From: Micrococcales bacterium
GTDB taxonomy: Bacteria; Actinomycetota; Actinomycetes; Actinomycetales; Microbacteriaceae
DNA length: 64,000 nucleotides
Direction of reading: 5' to 3'
Assembly: GCA_017306245.1 (NCBI GenBank)
Contig: JAFKIY010000002.1
Span: 451,264-515,263, forward strand
Positions 35,069 to 46,936 of this stretch are shown here, in pieces; the first letter of the stretch is position 1; the number at the start of each line of letters is the position of its first letter. The position numbers and the translations under genes were made by a program. The notes beneath the pieces were generated by a model, which was not told where the DNA came from, searched no databases, and was given only the letters and a program-made list of their open reading frames with translations.

Positions 35069-36273
35069 GCCACGGGAGGCGCGGAGGGGGTGCCGGCTGT
35101 CGAATCGGGAAGGTACGGGTTGGCCAGATCGGTTCCCGTCTGCTGCGCCTCGACGTACGCGGTGAGCCGCAGGTCGAGGCCTTCCTTCCGCATCCGCAGG
35201 TCAAGGTAGATGAGGGAACTCGCCGCCGTCGAAATGACCGCGGCGATCGCGCTCAGGACGAGCGTGATCACGAGCTGCACGATGTAGACGATCACGACGA
35301 CCGTGACGGCGGTCTGCGTTCCCGCACCCGTGGGATCCACGAGGGCGCCGAGAATGGCGCCCGCGATCGAGAACGGCGCCGAAATGACGTTCATCGCGAT
35401 CCCGAGGATGGCGCCGACGAGCAGCTGGATGCCGAAAACCCTCCAGAAGAATCCCCGCGTGAGCGACCACGATCTCGCCATCGCCGCGCGAATCCGGACA
35501 CGCTCGATCATGATCGCACTGGGAACGAGGGAAAGCTTGGTGGAGATCCACACGGCGACCACGAGGAGGCCGAAACCGCCGAAAATGCCGAGAAACACGC
35601 CGAGGCCGATGCCCAGCGGCCCCAGCGTCGACACGAGGGCGACGACGGCGAGGACGAGAATGGCCACGGCGGCGCCCAGAGCGAGGCCGACGATGAGCGA
35701 CCACCCGACGAGGGCGCCGACGCGCCCCTTCGCGTGGCCCCACAAACCGGACAGGGTGAGCTTCTCGCCGAGGGTGGCCCTCGCCACCTCGATGACGATG
35801 ATGCCCTGGAGCCACGCATTCGCGACGAAGCCGAGAAGTCCGGCAAGCGCGGCGGAGAACAGGCCGAACGCGACAGTTCCCGCGACGATCGCCGACTCAT
35901 CCTCCGGTGCCGCCGTCTGGAGCCGCAGCAGCGACGCGATCGTCGGCCCGCCGATGACAATCAGGCTCACCACCGTCACGACCACCTGAACCAGCAGGGC
36001 CACACCGAAGGTCGGACGCGGGTTGCGGCGCAGCACCCGGAACGCGGCGCCGAGGAGGGTGCCGAGGTCGAGCGGGCGCAACGGAATGAGCCCCGGTTTC
36101 GGAGGGGGCGTCCACGCGGACGGCGGCGGGGCGCCCGGTGGGGCCGGGCTTGGCGGAGCATTGTTCGGCGCTCCGGTGCCGGGCGGGCCGTACACCGGGG
36201 GCGTGCCGGATGCGGAGGGCGGAACCTGCGGCGCCGGCCCCCCGGGCGCGCTCCAGTTGTGGTCGTCGGTCAC
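35065..36273 (-). CDS. proline-rich multi-pass membrane protein of the MoxR cluster
   Basis: This is a protein of 402 residues starting at GTG 36273. The first 60 residues are a Pro/Gly/Ala-rich disordered region (PPSPAPPGAPPPSAW), followed by LIPLRPLDLGTLLGAAFRVLRRNPRPTFG and about six long hydrophobic segments, an arrangement like the membrane domain attached to some glycerophosphodiester phosphodiesterases (no catalytic domain is present). It heads the operon that runs through DUF4129, DUF4350, MoxR and DUF58, all joined by overlaps or short gaps. It is divergent from mtrA, with 112 bases between them. Confidence 0.78.
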   Translation of the reverse strand: MTDDHNWSAPGGPAPQVPPSASGTPPVYGPPGTGAPNNAPPSPAPPGAPPPSAWTPPPKPGLIPLRPLDLGTLLGAAFRVLRRNPRPTFGVALLVQVVVTVVSLIVIGGPTIASLLRLQTAAPEDESAIVAGTVAFGLFSAALAGLLGFVANAWLQGIIVIEVARATLGEKLTLSGLWGHAKGRVGALVGWSLIVGLALGAAVAILVLAVVALVSTLGPLGIGLGVFLGIFGGFGLLVVAVWISTKLSLVPSAIMIERVRIRAAMARSWSLTRGFFWRVFGIQLLVGAILGIAMNVISAPFSIAGAILGALVDPTGAGTQTAVTVVVIVYIVQLVITLVLSAIAAVISTAASSLIYLDLRMRKEGLDLRLTAYVEAQQTGTDLANPYLPDSTAGTPSAPPVA

Positions 36274-36385
36274 GATGCATTCACGGGGATCAGGCTCACG
36301 GCATTATCGTTTCACACTCGACTACTCTTGTGCGAGAGCATTACCGTGCCCGACAGTATTGCCGAGCAGAAGAAGAGCAGGAGCG

Positions 36386-37066
36386 ATGACCGCACGAATC
36401 CTCGTCGTCGATGACGACACAGCGCTCTCCGAGATGATCGGAATCGTGCTGCGCACGGAAGGCTTCGACCCCGTGTTCTGCGCAGACGGCAACGAAGCGC
36501 TCGCCACCTTCCAGGTGTCGCGGCCCGACCTCGTCCTCCTCGACCTCATGCTGCCGGGGAAGAACGGCATCGAGGTGTGCGAGGAGATCCGGGCCGAATC
36601 CGGCGTGCCCATCATCATGCTCACCGCGAAGACCGACACCACGGATGTCGTGCGGGGCCTGGAGAGCGGCGCCGACGACTACGTCGTGAAGCCGTTCAAC
36701 CCGAAGGAGCTCGTCGCCCGCATCCGAACGCGGCTGCGCCCCACCCCGGTCGGGTCGACGGACATCCTGCGCATCGGCGATCTCACCCTGGACGTTGCAG
36801 GGCACGAGGTGTGCCGCGGCGAAACGCGAATCAACCTGACGCCCCTCGAGTTCGAACTGCTGCTCGCCCTCGCCTCCAGACCCCAACAGGTGTTCACCCG
36901 CGAAATGCTGCTCGAGCAGGTGTGGGGATACCACTACAAGGCGGACACCCGGCTCGTGAACGTGCACGTTCAGCGGCTGCGGGCGAAAATCGAAGACGAC
37001 CCGGACAACCCGAAAATCGTGATGACCGTCCGCGGGGTCGGCTATCGCGCGGGCGCAACGGGATAG
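36386..37066 (+). CDS. mtrA: MtrA-type response regulator
   Basis: This 226-residue OmpR-family regulator has a receiver domain with phosphate-accepting D53 (LLDLMLPGKNG), T80 and K102, and a winged-helix DNA-binding domain ending MTVRGVGYRAG. In actinobacteria MtrA controls cell-wall and division genes and is one of the most conserved regulators. ATG 36386 is chosen because it has AGGAG just upstream; the frame is open from 36023 by chance. The order mtrA-mtrB-lpqB is conserved across the phylum. Confidence 0.96.
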   Translation: MTARILVVDDDTALSEMIGIVLRTEGFDPVFCADGNEALATFQVSRPDLVLLDLMLPGKNGIEVCEEIRAESGVPIIMLTAKTDTTDVVRGLESGADDYVVKPFNPKELVARIRTRLRPTPVGSTDILRIGDLTLDVAGHEVCRGETRINLTPLEFELLLALASRPQQVFTREMLLEQVWGYHYKADTRLVNVHVQRLRAKIEDDPDNPKIVMTVRGVGYRAGATG

Positions 37067-37085
37067 CTTGCGCGAGGGCACGCCC

Positions 37086-38747
37086 ATGCCGGAGGCACAA
37101 GTACCGGACAAGCGGATGCCGGAGATACGCATGCCGGCGTTGCGCATGCCGATGTGGCGCGCCTACCCCGGCCGCCTGCTCCACTTCTGGCGGGCGAACC
37201 TGCAGTTTCGCACGGTCGCGATCACGGTCACGCTGTCGGGGCTCGCCGTCGCGGTTCTCGGCAGCTACATGTCGGTGAGCATCGGAAGCAACCTGTTCGA
37301 CTCGCGCCTGAACCAGGTGCTCGCGGAGTCGAGCCGGGCCACCAACCAGGCTCAGGATTTCTTCGACAGCGACCTCGCCACGACGGACCCGTCCCGCACC
37401 GACCTGGAGTTTCTGAGCAACACCGTGCTGAGCAACATCCGCGCCACCTCGACGAGCCCGGGCGGCCTCGGCGTGGCCATTTACCGTTCCCCCGGGCAGC
37501 AGACCGCCGTGACGATGCAGCCCTCGCAGAGCCGCGGATTCCCGGGAGAGGTCATTTCGGCGCAACTGCAGAAGGCGGTGGAATCCAGCACGGGCCCCGA
37601 GCGCGTGTGGTGGCAATCGGTGGAGCTTTCCGACGGACGACCGGCGCTCGCGGTCGGATCCCTGCTCACCGTCCCCAACGCCGGATTCTACGAGCTGTAT
37701 TTCGTATACGACCTGGGGGATGCACAGGAGACGCTCGCGTTCGTGCAGCAGACTCTTCTTCTCGGCGGGCTCGCGCTCGTGCTGCTCATCGGCGCGGTCA
37801 CCTACATCGTCGTGCGCCTCGTGGTCGGACCGGTTCGCACCGCTGCAGAGGTGAGCCAGAAACTCGCGGCAGGGCAACTGGAGCAGCGCATCCCGGAGAA
37901 GGGGGAAGACGTGATCGCCACGCTCGCGCGCTCCTTCAACGGGATGGCGGACAGCCTTCAGGAACAGATCACCAAGCTCGGCGAACTGTCCCGGCTGCAG
38001 CAGCGATTCGTCGCCGACGTGTCCCACGAGCTGCGCACCCCGCTCACGACCATCCGGCTCGCCGGCGACGTCCTGTACGACCAGCGGGACACGTTTCCCA
38101 CCGCGACCGCGCGCACGGCGGAGCTCCTGCACACCCAGGTCCAGCGGTTCGAAGTCCTGCTCGCCGACCTTCTGGAGGTCAGCAGGTTCGACGCCGGCGC
38201 CGTCGAACTGGAGATCGAACCGACGAACCTCGTGAGGCTCGTCGAGGATGCGGTCGAATCGATGCAGCCCGTAGCGAGCGAGCACGGCTCGGACATCCGC
38301 GTGGTGGCGGCCGGCGGTTACTTCGAGGTGGAGCTGGACCCCCGCCGCATCCGCCGCATCCTGCGCAACCTGCTCGGGAATGCGATCGAACACGGCGAGG
38401 GCAAACCCATCGTCGTGTCCGTGGACAGCAACGAGGACGCGGTCGCGTTCGCCGTACGCGACCACGGAATCGGAATCGACACCGATGATCTCACCCGGGT
38501 GTTCGACCGGTTCTGGCGCGCAGACCCGTCCAGGAAGCGGACCATCGGAGGCACGGGGCTCGGGCTCGCGATCTCCCTCGAGGATGCATCGCTGCATCGC
38601 GGCTACCTCGAGGTGTGGTCGGAGCCGGGCAACGGAACGTGCTTCCGGCTGACCCTGCCGCGGGATCTCGAACGCTCGATCAGGGTGTCACCGATCGACC
38701 TGCCCCCCGCCGAACCCGCCGACGAATTGGGAGAGAGCAATGAGTGA
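37086..38747 (+). CDS. mtrB: MtrB-type sensor histidine kinase
   Basis: This 553-residue kinase has a first helix near residues 43-62, an extracytoplasmic sensor region, a second helix about 225-245, a HAMP domain, the phospho-acceptor H314 in DVSHELRTPL and an ATPase domain with N, G1 and G2 boxes (NAIEHG, DHGIGID, GGTGLGLAI). ATG 37086 has GAGGG upstream; TTG 37068 is an alternative. The first 25 residues contain a repeated R-M-P word (RMPEIRMPALRMPMW), a feature I have not seen described. It would phosphorylate MtrA. It overlaps lpqB by eight bases. Confidence 0.94.
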   Translation: MPEAQVPDKRMPEIRMPALRMPMWRAYPGRLLHFWRANLQFRTVAITVTLSGLAVAVLGSYMSVSIGSNLFDSRLNQVLAESSRATNQAQDFFDSDLATTDPSRTDLEFLSNTVLSNIRATSTSPGGLGVAIYRSPGQQTAVTMQPSQSRGFPGEVISAQLQKAVESSTGPERVWWQSVELSDGRPALAVGSLLTVPNAGFYELYFVYDLGDAQETLAFVQQTLLLGGLALVLLIGAVTYIVVRLVVGPVRTAAEVSQKLAAGQLEQRIPEKGEDVIATLARSFNGMADSLQEQITKLGELSRLQQRFVADVSHELRTPLTTIRLAGDVLYDQRDTFPTATARTAELLHTQVQRFEVLLADLLEVSRFDAGAVELEIEPTNLVRLVEDAVESMQPVASEHGSDIRVVAAGGYFEVELDPRRIRRILRNLLGNAIEHGEGKPIVVSVDSNEDAVAFAVRDHGIGIDTDDLTRVFDRFWRADPSRKRTIGGTGLGLAISLEDASLHRGYLEVWSEPGNGTCFRLTLPRDLERSIRVSPIDLPPAEPADELGESNE

Positions 38748-40431
38748 GCGGCTGCGGAGGATTGTCGCGACCATCTCGATCGTGGTTCTGACGGCCGGGC
38801 TCGCCGCGTGCGGCGGGATCCCGACCTCGGGGAGCGTGCAGGCGGGCGACCCGTTGACGGATGAACCGACCGGCGACTTCATCTTCAACCCGCTCGGTCC
38901 CGCGAAGGACGCCGACCAGCGCGCGATCCTCGAGGGGTTCATCGCCGCATTCACCGGCCCGCAGAGCGACTACGGGGTGGCGAGGCAGTTCCTCAGTTCG
39001 GATTTCAAGAAGGAATGGGATCCGCGGCAAAGCGTGCTCATCCGCACCGGCAGCCCGACGGTCACGCAGGTCGACCCGTTGACGATCGACTACTCGTTCA
39101 CTCCCAAAGCGCAGGTCGACGAGTTCGGGGCGTACTCCGTCACCGGGCCGTCGACCCAGACCCTCCAGTTCACGTTCGTGAAAGAGAAGGGCCAGTGGCG
39201 TATCAGCCAGGCGCCTCCCGGAATCGTGCTGCCGGAGAGCACGTTCCTGTCGATCTTCAGCAAACACGCCCTCTACTTCTACGATTTGAGCCTCAAGTAC
39301 CTTGTCCCCGACGAGCGCTGGTTCGCCGGCGGGACCACGGCGACGAGGATCGTCACCGCCCTGCTGGCCGGTCCGCCGGAATGGCTGAAGGGCGCGGTGG
39401 TGTCCCAATTCCCGGACGGAACCCAGTTGACGCCGGGGACCACGGTCACGATCGATTCGACCGTTGCCCAGGTGGACCTGAGCGCAGAGGCCGCGAGCGC
39501 CGACGAACGACAACGGCAGCTCATGCAGCTGCAGCTCGCGGAGAGCCTCGGCACCGTTCCGGGCATCGGGGTCGTCGAAATCTCTGTCGCCGGGTCGGTT
39601 CTCGCGATCAAGCCGCTCGGTTCGGACAGCCCCGTGACGCAGCGCCCCGTCGACTCCAGGCCGATTGTTCTCGCGGACGGGAAGTTCGGGTACCTCTCCG
39701 GCGGGGAGGTGAGCCCGATCGCGAATCTCAGCGCCGCGGTCACCGGGTTGAAGCCGCTCGCGGTTTCCGTGGGCGAGGATGCCACGGTTGCCGCCGTGCT
39801 GTCCGCGGACGGCGTGTCCGTGGTTCGCGCCGGGCAGTCTGACGCTGGCAGAATCGACGGCCGATCCGGACTTATCGCACCGGGTATCGACGACTTCGGT
39901 TACATCTGGTCGGTTCCGTCGAATGCGCCGAACGAGCTCATGGCGTTCAACTACGACGGCGTCGGCGAACCGGTTTCCGTCACCCTCCCGTCCGGTTCGA
40001 GGATCGTGTCGCTGGATATCGCCCAGGACAACACGCGGGTCGCGATGCTGCTCCAGACGGTCGTCGGGCCGCGGCTCATCGTCGCGGCGATCATTCGGGA
40101 TCCGGCGCGCGGTTACCTGCCGGTGAGCATCGGCACGCCCGTCATCGACACACTCATCGACTCGGACACGGCAGTCGATGCGACCTGGATCGACCGATTC
40201 TCGGTCGCGACGCTCACCGACAGCGACGGGGGCTCGATTGTGGGTGCGTTCGAGATCGGCGGCCAGCGCGTTTCGCTCGGCCGCCCCGCCACGACCTCGG
40301 TCGCCATCGTCGGCGGTAACAGCAAGACCGGCTTGCGCGTGCTCGGCGGCGACGGCCTCCTGGAGTCTCCGCGGGGGAGCAGCTGGCAGGCAACCTCCGG
40401 GAAGGTGGACCTGATCGCGACGCAACGCTGA
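38740..40431 (+). CDS. lpqB: LpqB-type lipoprotein modulator of MtrAB
   Basis: This 563-residue exported lipoprotein has a signal peptide ending LAAC, with lipidated C24, then a GerMN-like domain (AEEFLSS-type region and LYFYDLSLKYLVPDERWF) and a C-terminal beta-propeller-like part (APGIDDFGYIWSVPS). LpqB binds the sensor part of MtrB and tunes its activity. ATG 38740 overlaps the mtrB stop (ATGAGTGA), showing translational coupling. Confidence 0.94.
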   Translation: MSERLRRIVATISIVVLTAGLAACGGIPTSGSVQAGDPLTDEPTGDFIFNPLGPAKDADQRAILEGFIAAFTGPQSDYGVARQFLSSDFKKEWDPRQSVLIRTGSPTVTQVDPLTIDYSFTPKAQVDEFGAYSVTGPSTQTLQFTFVKEKGQWRISQAPPGIVLPESTFLSIFSKHALYFYDLSLKYLVPDERWFAGGTTATRIVTALLAGPPEWLKGAVVSQFPDGTQLTPGTTVTIDSTVAQVDLSAEAASADERQRQLMQLQLAESLGTVPGIGVVEISVAGSVLAIKPLGSDSPVTQRPVDSRPIVLADGKFGYLSGGEVSPIANLSAAVTGLKPLAVSVGEDATVAAVLSADGVSVVRAGQSDAGRIDGRSGLIAPGIDDFGYIWSVPSNAPNELMAFNYDGVGEPVSVTLPSGSRIVSLDIAQDNTRVAMLLQTVVGPRLIVAAIIRDPARGYLPVSIGTPVIDTLIDSDTAVDATWIDRFSVATLTDSDGGSIVGAFEIGGQRVSLGRPATTSVAIVGGNSKTGLRVLGGDGLLESPRGSSWQATSGKVDLIATQR

Positions 40432-40522
40432 CCGCTCCCACACAGGGGCACCACGACTGCGTTGCGTTCGGATGGCGGGAAGATTCGGCCGGGCCGGTCG
40501 TCAGGCGTGGCATGCTGGCGCG

Positions 40523-41287
40523 ATGATCGAACGGCCCGGCCAGTTGCGAGTCGGTGACCCGCCGTCGCCTCCCGGTCCGCGAGGCAGGGCGGTTGCGGTG
40601 CGCGCCGTGCTGGATGCGGTCGCGGTGATCTTCCCGGTCGACTGCGCGGGCTGTGGAGCGCCGGACCGGGCGCTGTGCGAGCTCTGCCGCGCCCGGCTTT
40701 CGGCGGGGATCCACAGGCAGCTCATCGCCGATGGCACCGTCGCGGTGAGCGCGCTGCGTTACGAGGGGCGAGTGCGCGAAATGATCCTGGCGTTCAAGGA
40801 GCGCGGCCGGACGGATGTCGTTCGGCCGCTGTCGCGAGCGCTCCGCCGGGCACTGGAAGCGGCGGCAGGTGGCTGTTCGGCACCCGTCGAGCTGTGCACG
40901 ATCCCCGCCACTCGACCTGCCCTGCGCCGCCGAGGGTACCGGCCGGTGGAACTCCTTCTGCGCTCCGCCGGCTTTCGAGCCGCGCGGGTCCTCACCGTCG
41001 CCGCGGGCACGGCGCAGCAGAAGTCGCTGGGCAGGACCGAGCGGGAAGGCAACCTTCAGGGCTCGTTCCGAGCAGCCAGGGCCGCACGCGGCCGAACGTT
41101 CATCATCGTCGACGACATCCTCACGACGGGGGCGACGGCGCTCGAAGCCGCCCGTGCGATCACCGCCGCCGGTGGCGCGGTTGCGGCGGTGGCGACGCTC
41201 GCGTTCACGCCCCGGCGCGTGCCGGATGCGGTCCCGGCCGCCGTCGTCCGTGTGCCGGTTTCGCGTCCTGGTGACATCCGTGCGTGA
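40523..41287 (+). CDS. comF: ComF-family phosphoribosyltransferase-like protein
   Basis: This protein of about 254 residues has a zinc-ribbon-like N-terminus (CAGCGAPDRALCELC) and a PRTase loop IIVDDILTTGAT near the C-terminus. ATG 40523 is preferred over 40472: it follows a CATGCT box by 6 bases, and the residues before it are not conserved in the family. ComF proteins are linked to DNA uptake in competent bacteria, and this place after lpqB is conserved (Rv3242c in M. tuberculosis). The substrate is unknown. Confidence 0.87.
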   Translation: MIERPGQLRVGDPPSPPGPRGRAVAVRAVLDAVAVIFPVDCAGCGAPDRALCELCRARLSAGIHRQLIADGTVAVSALRYEGRVREMILAFKERGRTDVVRPLSRALRRALEAAAGGCSAPVELCTIPATRPALRRRGYRPVELLLRSAGFRAARVLTVAAGTAQQKSLGRTEREGNLQGSFRAARAARGRTFIIVDDILTTGATALEAARAITAAGGAVAAVATLAFTPRRVPDAVPAAVVRVPVSRPGDIRA

Positions 41288-41383
41288 CATACACAGGTAC
41301 GACGGCTACGGTGGCTGAAAGAGGCGCGATCAGCTCGCCTGGCTTCGCTGGGTCGTCGCGCAGCAGAAGACTGGGAGGATGAC

Positions 41384-42067
41384 ATGGAAGTTTCCATCAA
41401 CGGTCTGGGGCTCGGGATCACCGACAGGTTCCGCGACTACGCGACAGAGAAATCGGAGAAGGTTTCCCACCTCGCAGACAAGGCAATCGCCTTCGAGATC
41501 AAGGCCTCGCGCCACAACGACAAGAGCGGCTCAGCCGGGGATGATCGGGTGGAACTGACCCTCATCGGCCCTGGCCCGCTCGTGCGCTCGGAGGCGGTTG
41601 GGGCGGACAAGTATGTGGCGTTCGATCTGGCGCTCGACAAGTTGATGGAACGGATTCGCAGGGCCAAGGACCGCAACAAGGTTCACAAGAGCGGCAAACG
41701 CCGCCCGGTTTCCCTGCACGAAGCCAGCAGCGGCGGGTTCAAGGTCGTGGACATCACGCCAGCGGACCCCGAGATCCTGGAGCGCGTTGCGACCGGCGGA
41801 ATTCCCGTCATCGCCGAGGATGCGGGTGAGGCGGAGGAGGAGTGGAGCCCGGTCGTCATCCGCAAGAAGGTGTTCCCGGCAACGCCCATGACGGTCGATG
41901 ACGCCCTGTACCGGATGGAACTCGTCGGCCACGATTTCTACCTGTTCATCGATGCCGAAACGGATCGGCCGAGCGTCGTGTACCGCCGCAAGGGCTGGGA
42001 TTACGGCGTGATCGGCCTCGATGTCGAACAGGACGAGGTGCAGGGCAAGCGGGGCCAGCGCCGGTGA
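41384..42067 (+). CDS. hpf: long-form ribosome hibernation promoting factor
   Basis: This 227-residue protein has an N-terminal S30AE domain (residues 1 to about 100), a linker and the C-terminal dimerisation domain (VIRKKVFPATPMTVDDALYRMELVGHDFYLF, then ETDRPSVVYRRKGWDYGVIGL). It pairs ribosomes into inactive 100S particles in stationary phase or stress. GGGAGG lies before ATG 41384. Its position between comF and secA is conserved (Rv3241c). Confidence 0.95.
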   Translation: MEVSINGLGLGITDRFRDYATEKSEKVSHLADKAIAFEIKASRHNDKSGSAGDDRVELTLIGPGPLVRSEAVGADKYVAFDLALDKLMERIRRAKDRNKVHKSGKRRPVSLHEASSGGFKVVDITPADPEILERVATGGIPVIAEDAGEAEEEWSPVVIRKKVFPATPMTVDDALYRMELVGHDFYLFIDAETDRPSVVYRRKGWDYGVIGLDVEQDEVQGKRGQRR

Positions 42068-42170
42068 CGGATGCGCGCGCTCGATCGCTCGCAGGTTAGG
42101 CTGTGGTGTTGGCTGTATGGTGGCGCGAGCGTGCCGTTAACGGCCCCGAAAACCTTATGGGAGTACTCAA

Positions 42171-45035
<2,865 letters not shown>

Positions 45036-45057
45036 TCGGGATCGTCAAACGGTCGAT

Positions 45058-45285
45058 CTACTGAGCGGCCGGTAAACCGTGAGGCGCGCAATGACGAACC
45101 CAGCCACTGTGCTGGGCAGTTCTGGCATGTACCGGATCATCCACGGGGCAATAGAGAAACCCTAATCGGAGTTGGCGGGCAGGCGAATCGTCGTCGAGAT
45201 CCTCGACCCAAACCGGCCAGGTCGCCGCGTGAATCGCGTCGTCAGGCAGGATGCCGTGTTTGAGCGCCGTTTCGTGCACCTTCAC
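45058..45285 (-). pseudogene. probable truncated toxin of a toxin-antitoxin pair
   Basis: The first ~45 residues (MKVHETALKHGILPDDAIHAATWPVWVEDLDDDSPARQLRLGF) look like an intact start of a small actinobacterial toxin family encoded after RHH antitoxins. The remaining 30 residues (LYCPVDDPVHART...) look unlike the expected beta-strand end and run into the 3' flank of secA. A frameshift or deletion has probably removed the C-terminus. GTG 45285 overlaps the antitoxin stop (GTGA). The assignment rests on memory of the family's appearance and is uncertain. Confidence 0.5.
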
Positions 45286-45545
45286 GCGACGTAGGAGGCC
45301 AATGCTTCGCGGATGGCTTCAGAGCGGGACTTATTCTCTCGCACTGCCTTCTCGTCGATGGCGGCAAGTTCCTCAGGGGTGAGTCGCAGCGCAACAACCT
45401 GTGAAGGTTGAGCGCCACGTCCGGGTCGCCCTCGCCCTCGCTCCTTTAATTCGTTGACGTCGTATCCCGCTTCGGCCTCCGCGGCCCATGCCGCGATCTG
45501 CTCTTCGGTGACCGGAGCACCATTCAACGTTTCGTCTGCACTCAT
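45282..45545 (-). CDS. ribbon-helix-helix antitoxin-like protein
   Basis: This 87-residue protein has an acidic N-terminal half (ETLNGAPVTEEQIAAWAAEAEAGYDV), a basic linker GRGRPGRG and a C-terminal RHH domain (QVVALRLTPEELAAIDEKAVRENKSRSEAIREAL). This is the layout of small antitoxins with C-terminal DNA-binding domains. ATG 45545 is fixed by a leaderless-type promoter; the frame is open to 45728. Its likely toxin partner downstream appears truncated, so it may persist as an orphan. Confidence 0.72.
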   Translation of the reverse strand: MSADETLNGAPVTEEQIAAWAAEAEAGYDVNELKERGRGRPGRGAQPSQVVALRLTPEELAAIDEKAVRENKSRSEAIREALASYVA

Positions 45546-45580
45546 GCATTTAATGTAATACGAAATTATGCGCGCAGCAA
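45546..45580 (-). promoter_or_regulatory. promoter of the antitoxin gene
   Basis: On the minus strand, TTGCTG (45580-45575), a 17-base spacer and TACATT (45557-45552) end 6 bases before ATG 45545. This is one of the best-matching promoters in the window. Confidence 0.65.
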
Positions 45581-45932
45581 GCAATCCGCCATCCTGACAG
45601 CCGACACAGCAACTCAGTATTGAGCTGCCACTGGCCCAACCGGGTGCACGACGACTGCCAGAAGCCAACATTGGCAGCGTAAGCACGACCATCCACTCCA
45701 GTGGCCAAATTCCACACAGTGGCCCCATGGCTGAGTGGAAAGAGAGGACGATGGGTCATTCGTTCCGATAGTTGGACCAAAATCGGATCGCTGCCGCAGG
45801 TGTGCTCCTCAATGCAGGGTGGAGATCACCGGTCCATTCAGTGGAATATCCAGCAAACGCACAAGATCCTTAGGGTCCAGAGGATGCCGGCAGTTGTATC
45901 CTTCGAACTAGCCGCGCGAACGGCAGATCCGG
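45581..45932. other. 352-bp non-coding stretch
   Basis: I see no gene, tRNA or strong hairpin here. The bases near 45726-45760 superficially recall the D-arm of a tRNA but do not fold into one. Base composition is lower in GC than the flanking genes. Together with the damaged toxin gene beside it, this looks like remodelled accessory DNA. Confidence 0.45.
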
Positions 45933-46292
45933 ATGGTTGCCGTGACCATTTTCGAGAAGTTGGCAGAGTTCATCGTGCTCGGGTGGGTTTTCGTCGGGCT
46001 GTTCGTGCTGTTGCTGGTGGCGAGCGTTCTCGCGAGAGAGGGTCGGCTACCGCTCAACCCGTGGTTCGGCATCCGAATCCCGCCGCTGATGCGCAGCAGC
46101 GAAGCGTGGCGGAATGGTCACGCAGCGGCGGTATTTCCCTCAGCGCTGGCGTGTGGCGCGGCACTCGTGTGCAGCACGGCGGAACTCTTCGCCCCCGTGG
46201 CCTACCTCGGAACGATCGTGACATTCGTGGGCGGCGTGGTGTGGGTCATGATTCGTGCTTCCCGTGCCGCAAACGCGACGGTGCACGCCTAG
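45933..46292 (+). CDS. SdpI-family small membrane protein
   Basis: This 119-residue protein has three membrane segments (about 12-34, 66-88, 93-112) and the SdpI C-terminal signature WFGIRIPPLMRSSEAWRNGH, the equivalent of GIRTPWTLKSEEVWRKTH. Bacillus SdpI is the immunity protein against the SdpC killing factor; actinobacterial homologues are widespread and mostly uncharacterised. ATG 45933 is used, with GTG 45942 possible. No SdpC-like toxin gene is nearby. Confidence 0.78.
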   Translation: MVAVTIFEKLAEFIVLGWVFVGLFVLLLVASVLAREGRLPLNPWFGIRIPPLMRSSEAWRNGHAAAVFPSALACGAALVCSTAELFAPVAYLGTIVTFVGGVVWVMIRASRAANATVHA

Positions 46293-46300
46293 TTCGTTCG

Positions 46301-46762
46301 CTACAGAACGTTGATGGCGGTCGCGCGCCAGCGGCTGTCGAGCCCCTCCAGGCGGATGGCGACGGCACGCACCCGAGCCCGACCACGCACGATCACGACA
46401 GCCTCCACGACGCCGTCCCGAGGTTCGAACTGCGAGATCGAACCGATCGAGAACGTCGGACGCGCAGGCGCACGCCCTTTCGCCTGGCGGGCGCGGGCAG
46501 AAAGCACGACGCGCTTGAGAAGGTGGCGGTAGACATCATCCGTGACCCACCGCGAAATCTGCTCCAAATCGCGCGCACCGGCCAGCACTTCGATGACGCA
46601 CCGGGTCAGATTCTCCAGAAGCGGGGTTGGGCCAGGAAGTGAGGAGCGAGGCGAAGGCTGATGCGCAAAGAATTCGTCCGTGTCCAGCGCCGAACTGCTC
46701 TGCGCCGAGGAAATCCTGGGAACCGCACGCAAATTGTGGGGGAGGGGGAGTGCGTTGCTCAT
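46301..46762 (-). CDS. Rv3235-family protein
   Basis: This roughly 153-residue protein has a disordered N-terminal third and a conserved domain RCVIEVLAGARDLEQISRWVTDDVYRHLLKR, then VEAVVIVRGRARVRAVAIRLEGLDSRWRATAINVL, typical of a family found beside secA1 in actinobacteria (Rv3235 in M. tuberculosis). ATG 46762 is chosen for the GGAG 5 bases upstream. The fold resembles small alpha/beta accessory domains; function is unknown. Confidence 0.75.
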   Translation of the reverse strand: MSNALPLPHNLRAVPRISSAQSSSALDTDEFFAHQPSPRSSLPGPTPLLENLTRCVIEVLAGARDLEQISRWVTDDVYRHLLKRVVLSARARQAKGRAPARPTFSIGSISQFEPRDGVVEAVVIVRGRARVRAVAIRLEGLDSRWRATAINVL

Positions 46763-46888
46763 CTGGGCTCCGGATCGTGCGAGGAACACTTCTCTGGTGG
46801 GTCTGGCGCCGTTGACCCTTTAACGGGGGACATTCACGCGAATACTAAAGCAGCTTGAGACAGGTCTGTCTACCCAAATGCAGGAATC

Positions 46889-46905
46889 TGTGGATAACCT
46901 TTCGA
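46889..46905 (+). promoter_or_regulatory. DnaA-box-like motif, copy 1
   Basis: TGTGGATAACCTTTCGA contains TGTGGATAA, the complement of the consensus DnaA box TTATCCACA. It lies 32-48 bases before ATG 46937, about where the -35 region of that gene would be. Confidence 0.5.
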
Positions 46906-46924
46906 CCGAGTGACAGCGGGTGGA

Positions 46925-46936
46925 TAGCGTCGCACC
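46925..46936 (+). promoter_or_regulatory. -10 box of the 46937 gene, leaderless
   Basis: TAGCGT (46925-46930) ends 6 bases before ATG 46937. Confidence 0.5.

Noticed and set aside
45036..45057. Inverted repeat GATCG...CGATC after secA as a terminator
   Set aside because: Arms are only five bases and there is no U-tract.
45720..45770. tRNA-like stretch (D-arm-like bases)
   Set aside because: No anticodon stem, T-arm or acceptor pairing can be formed around it.
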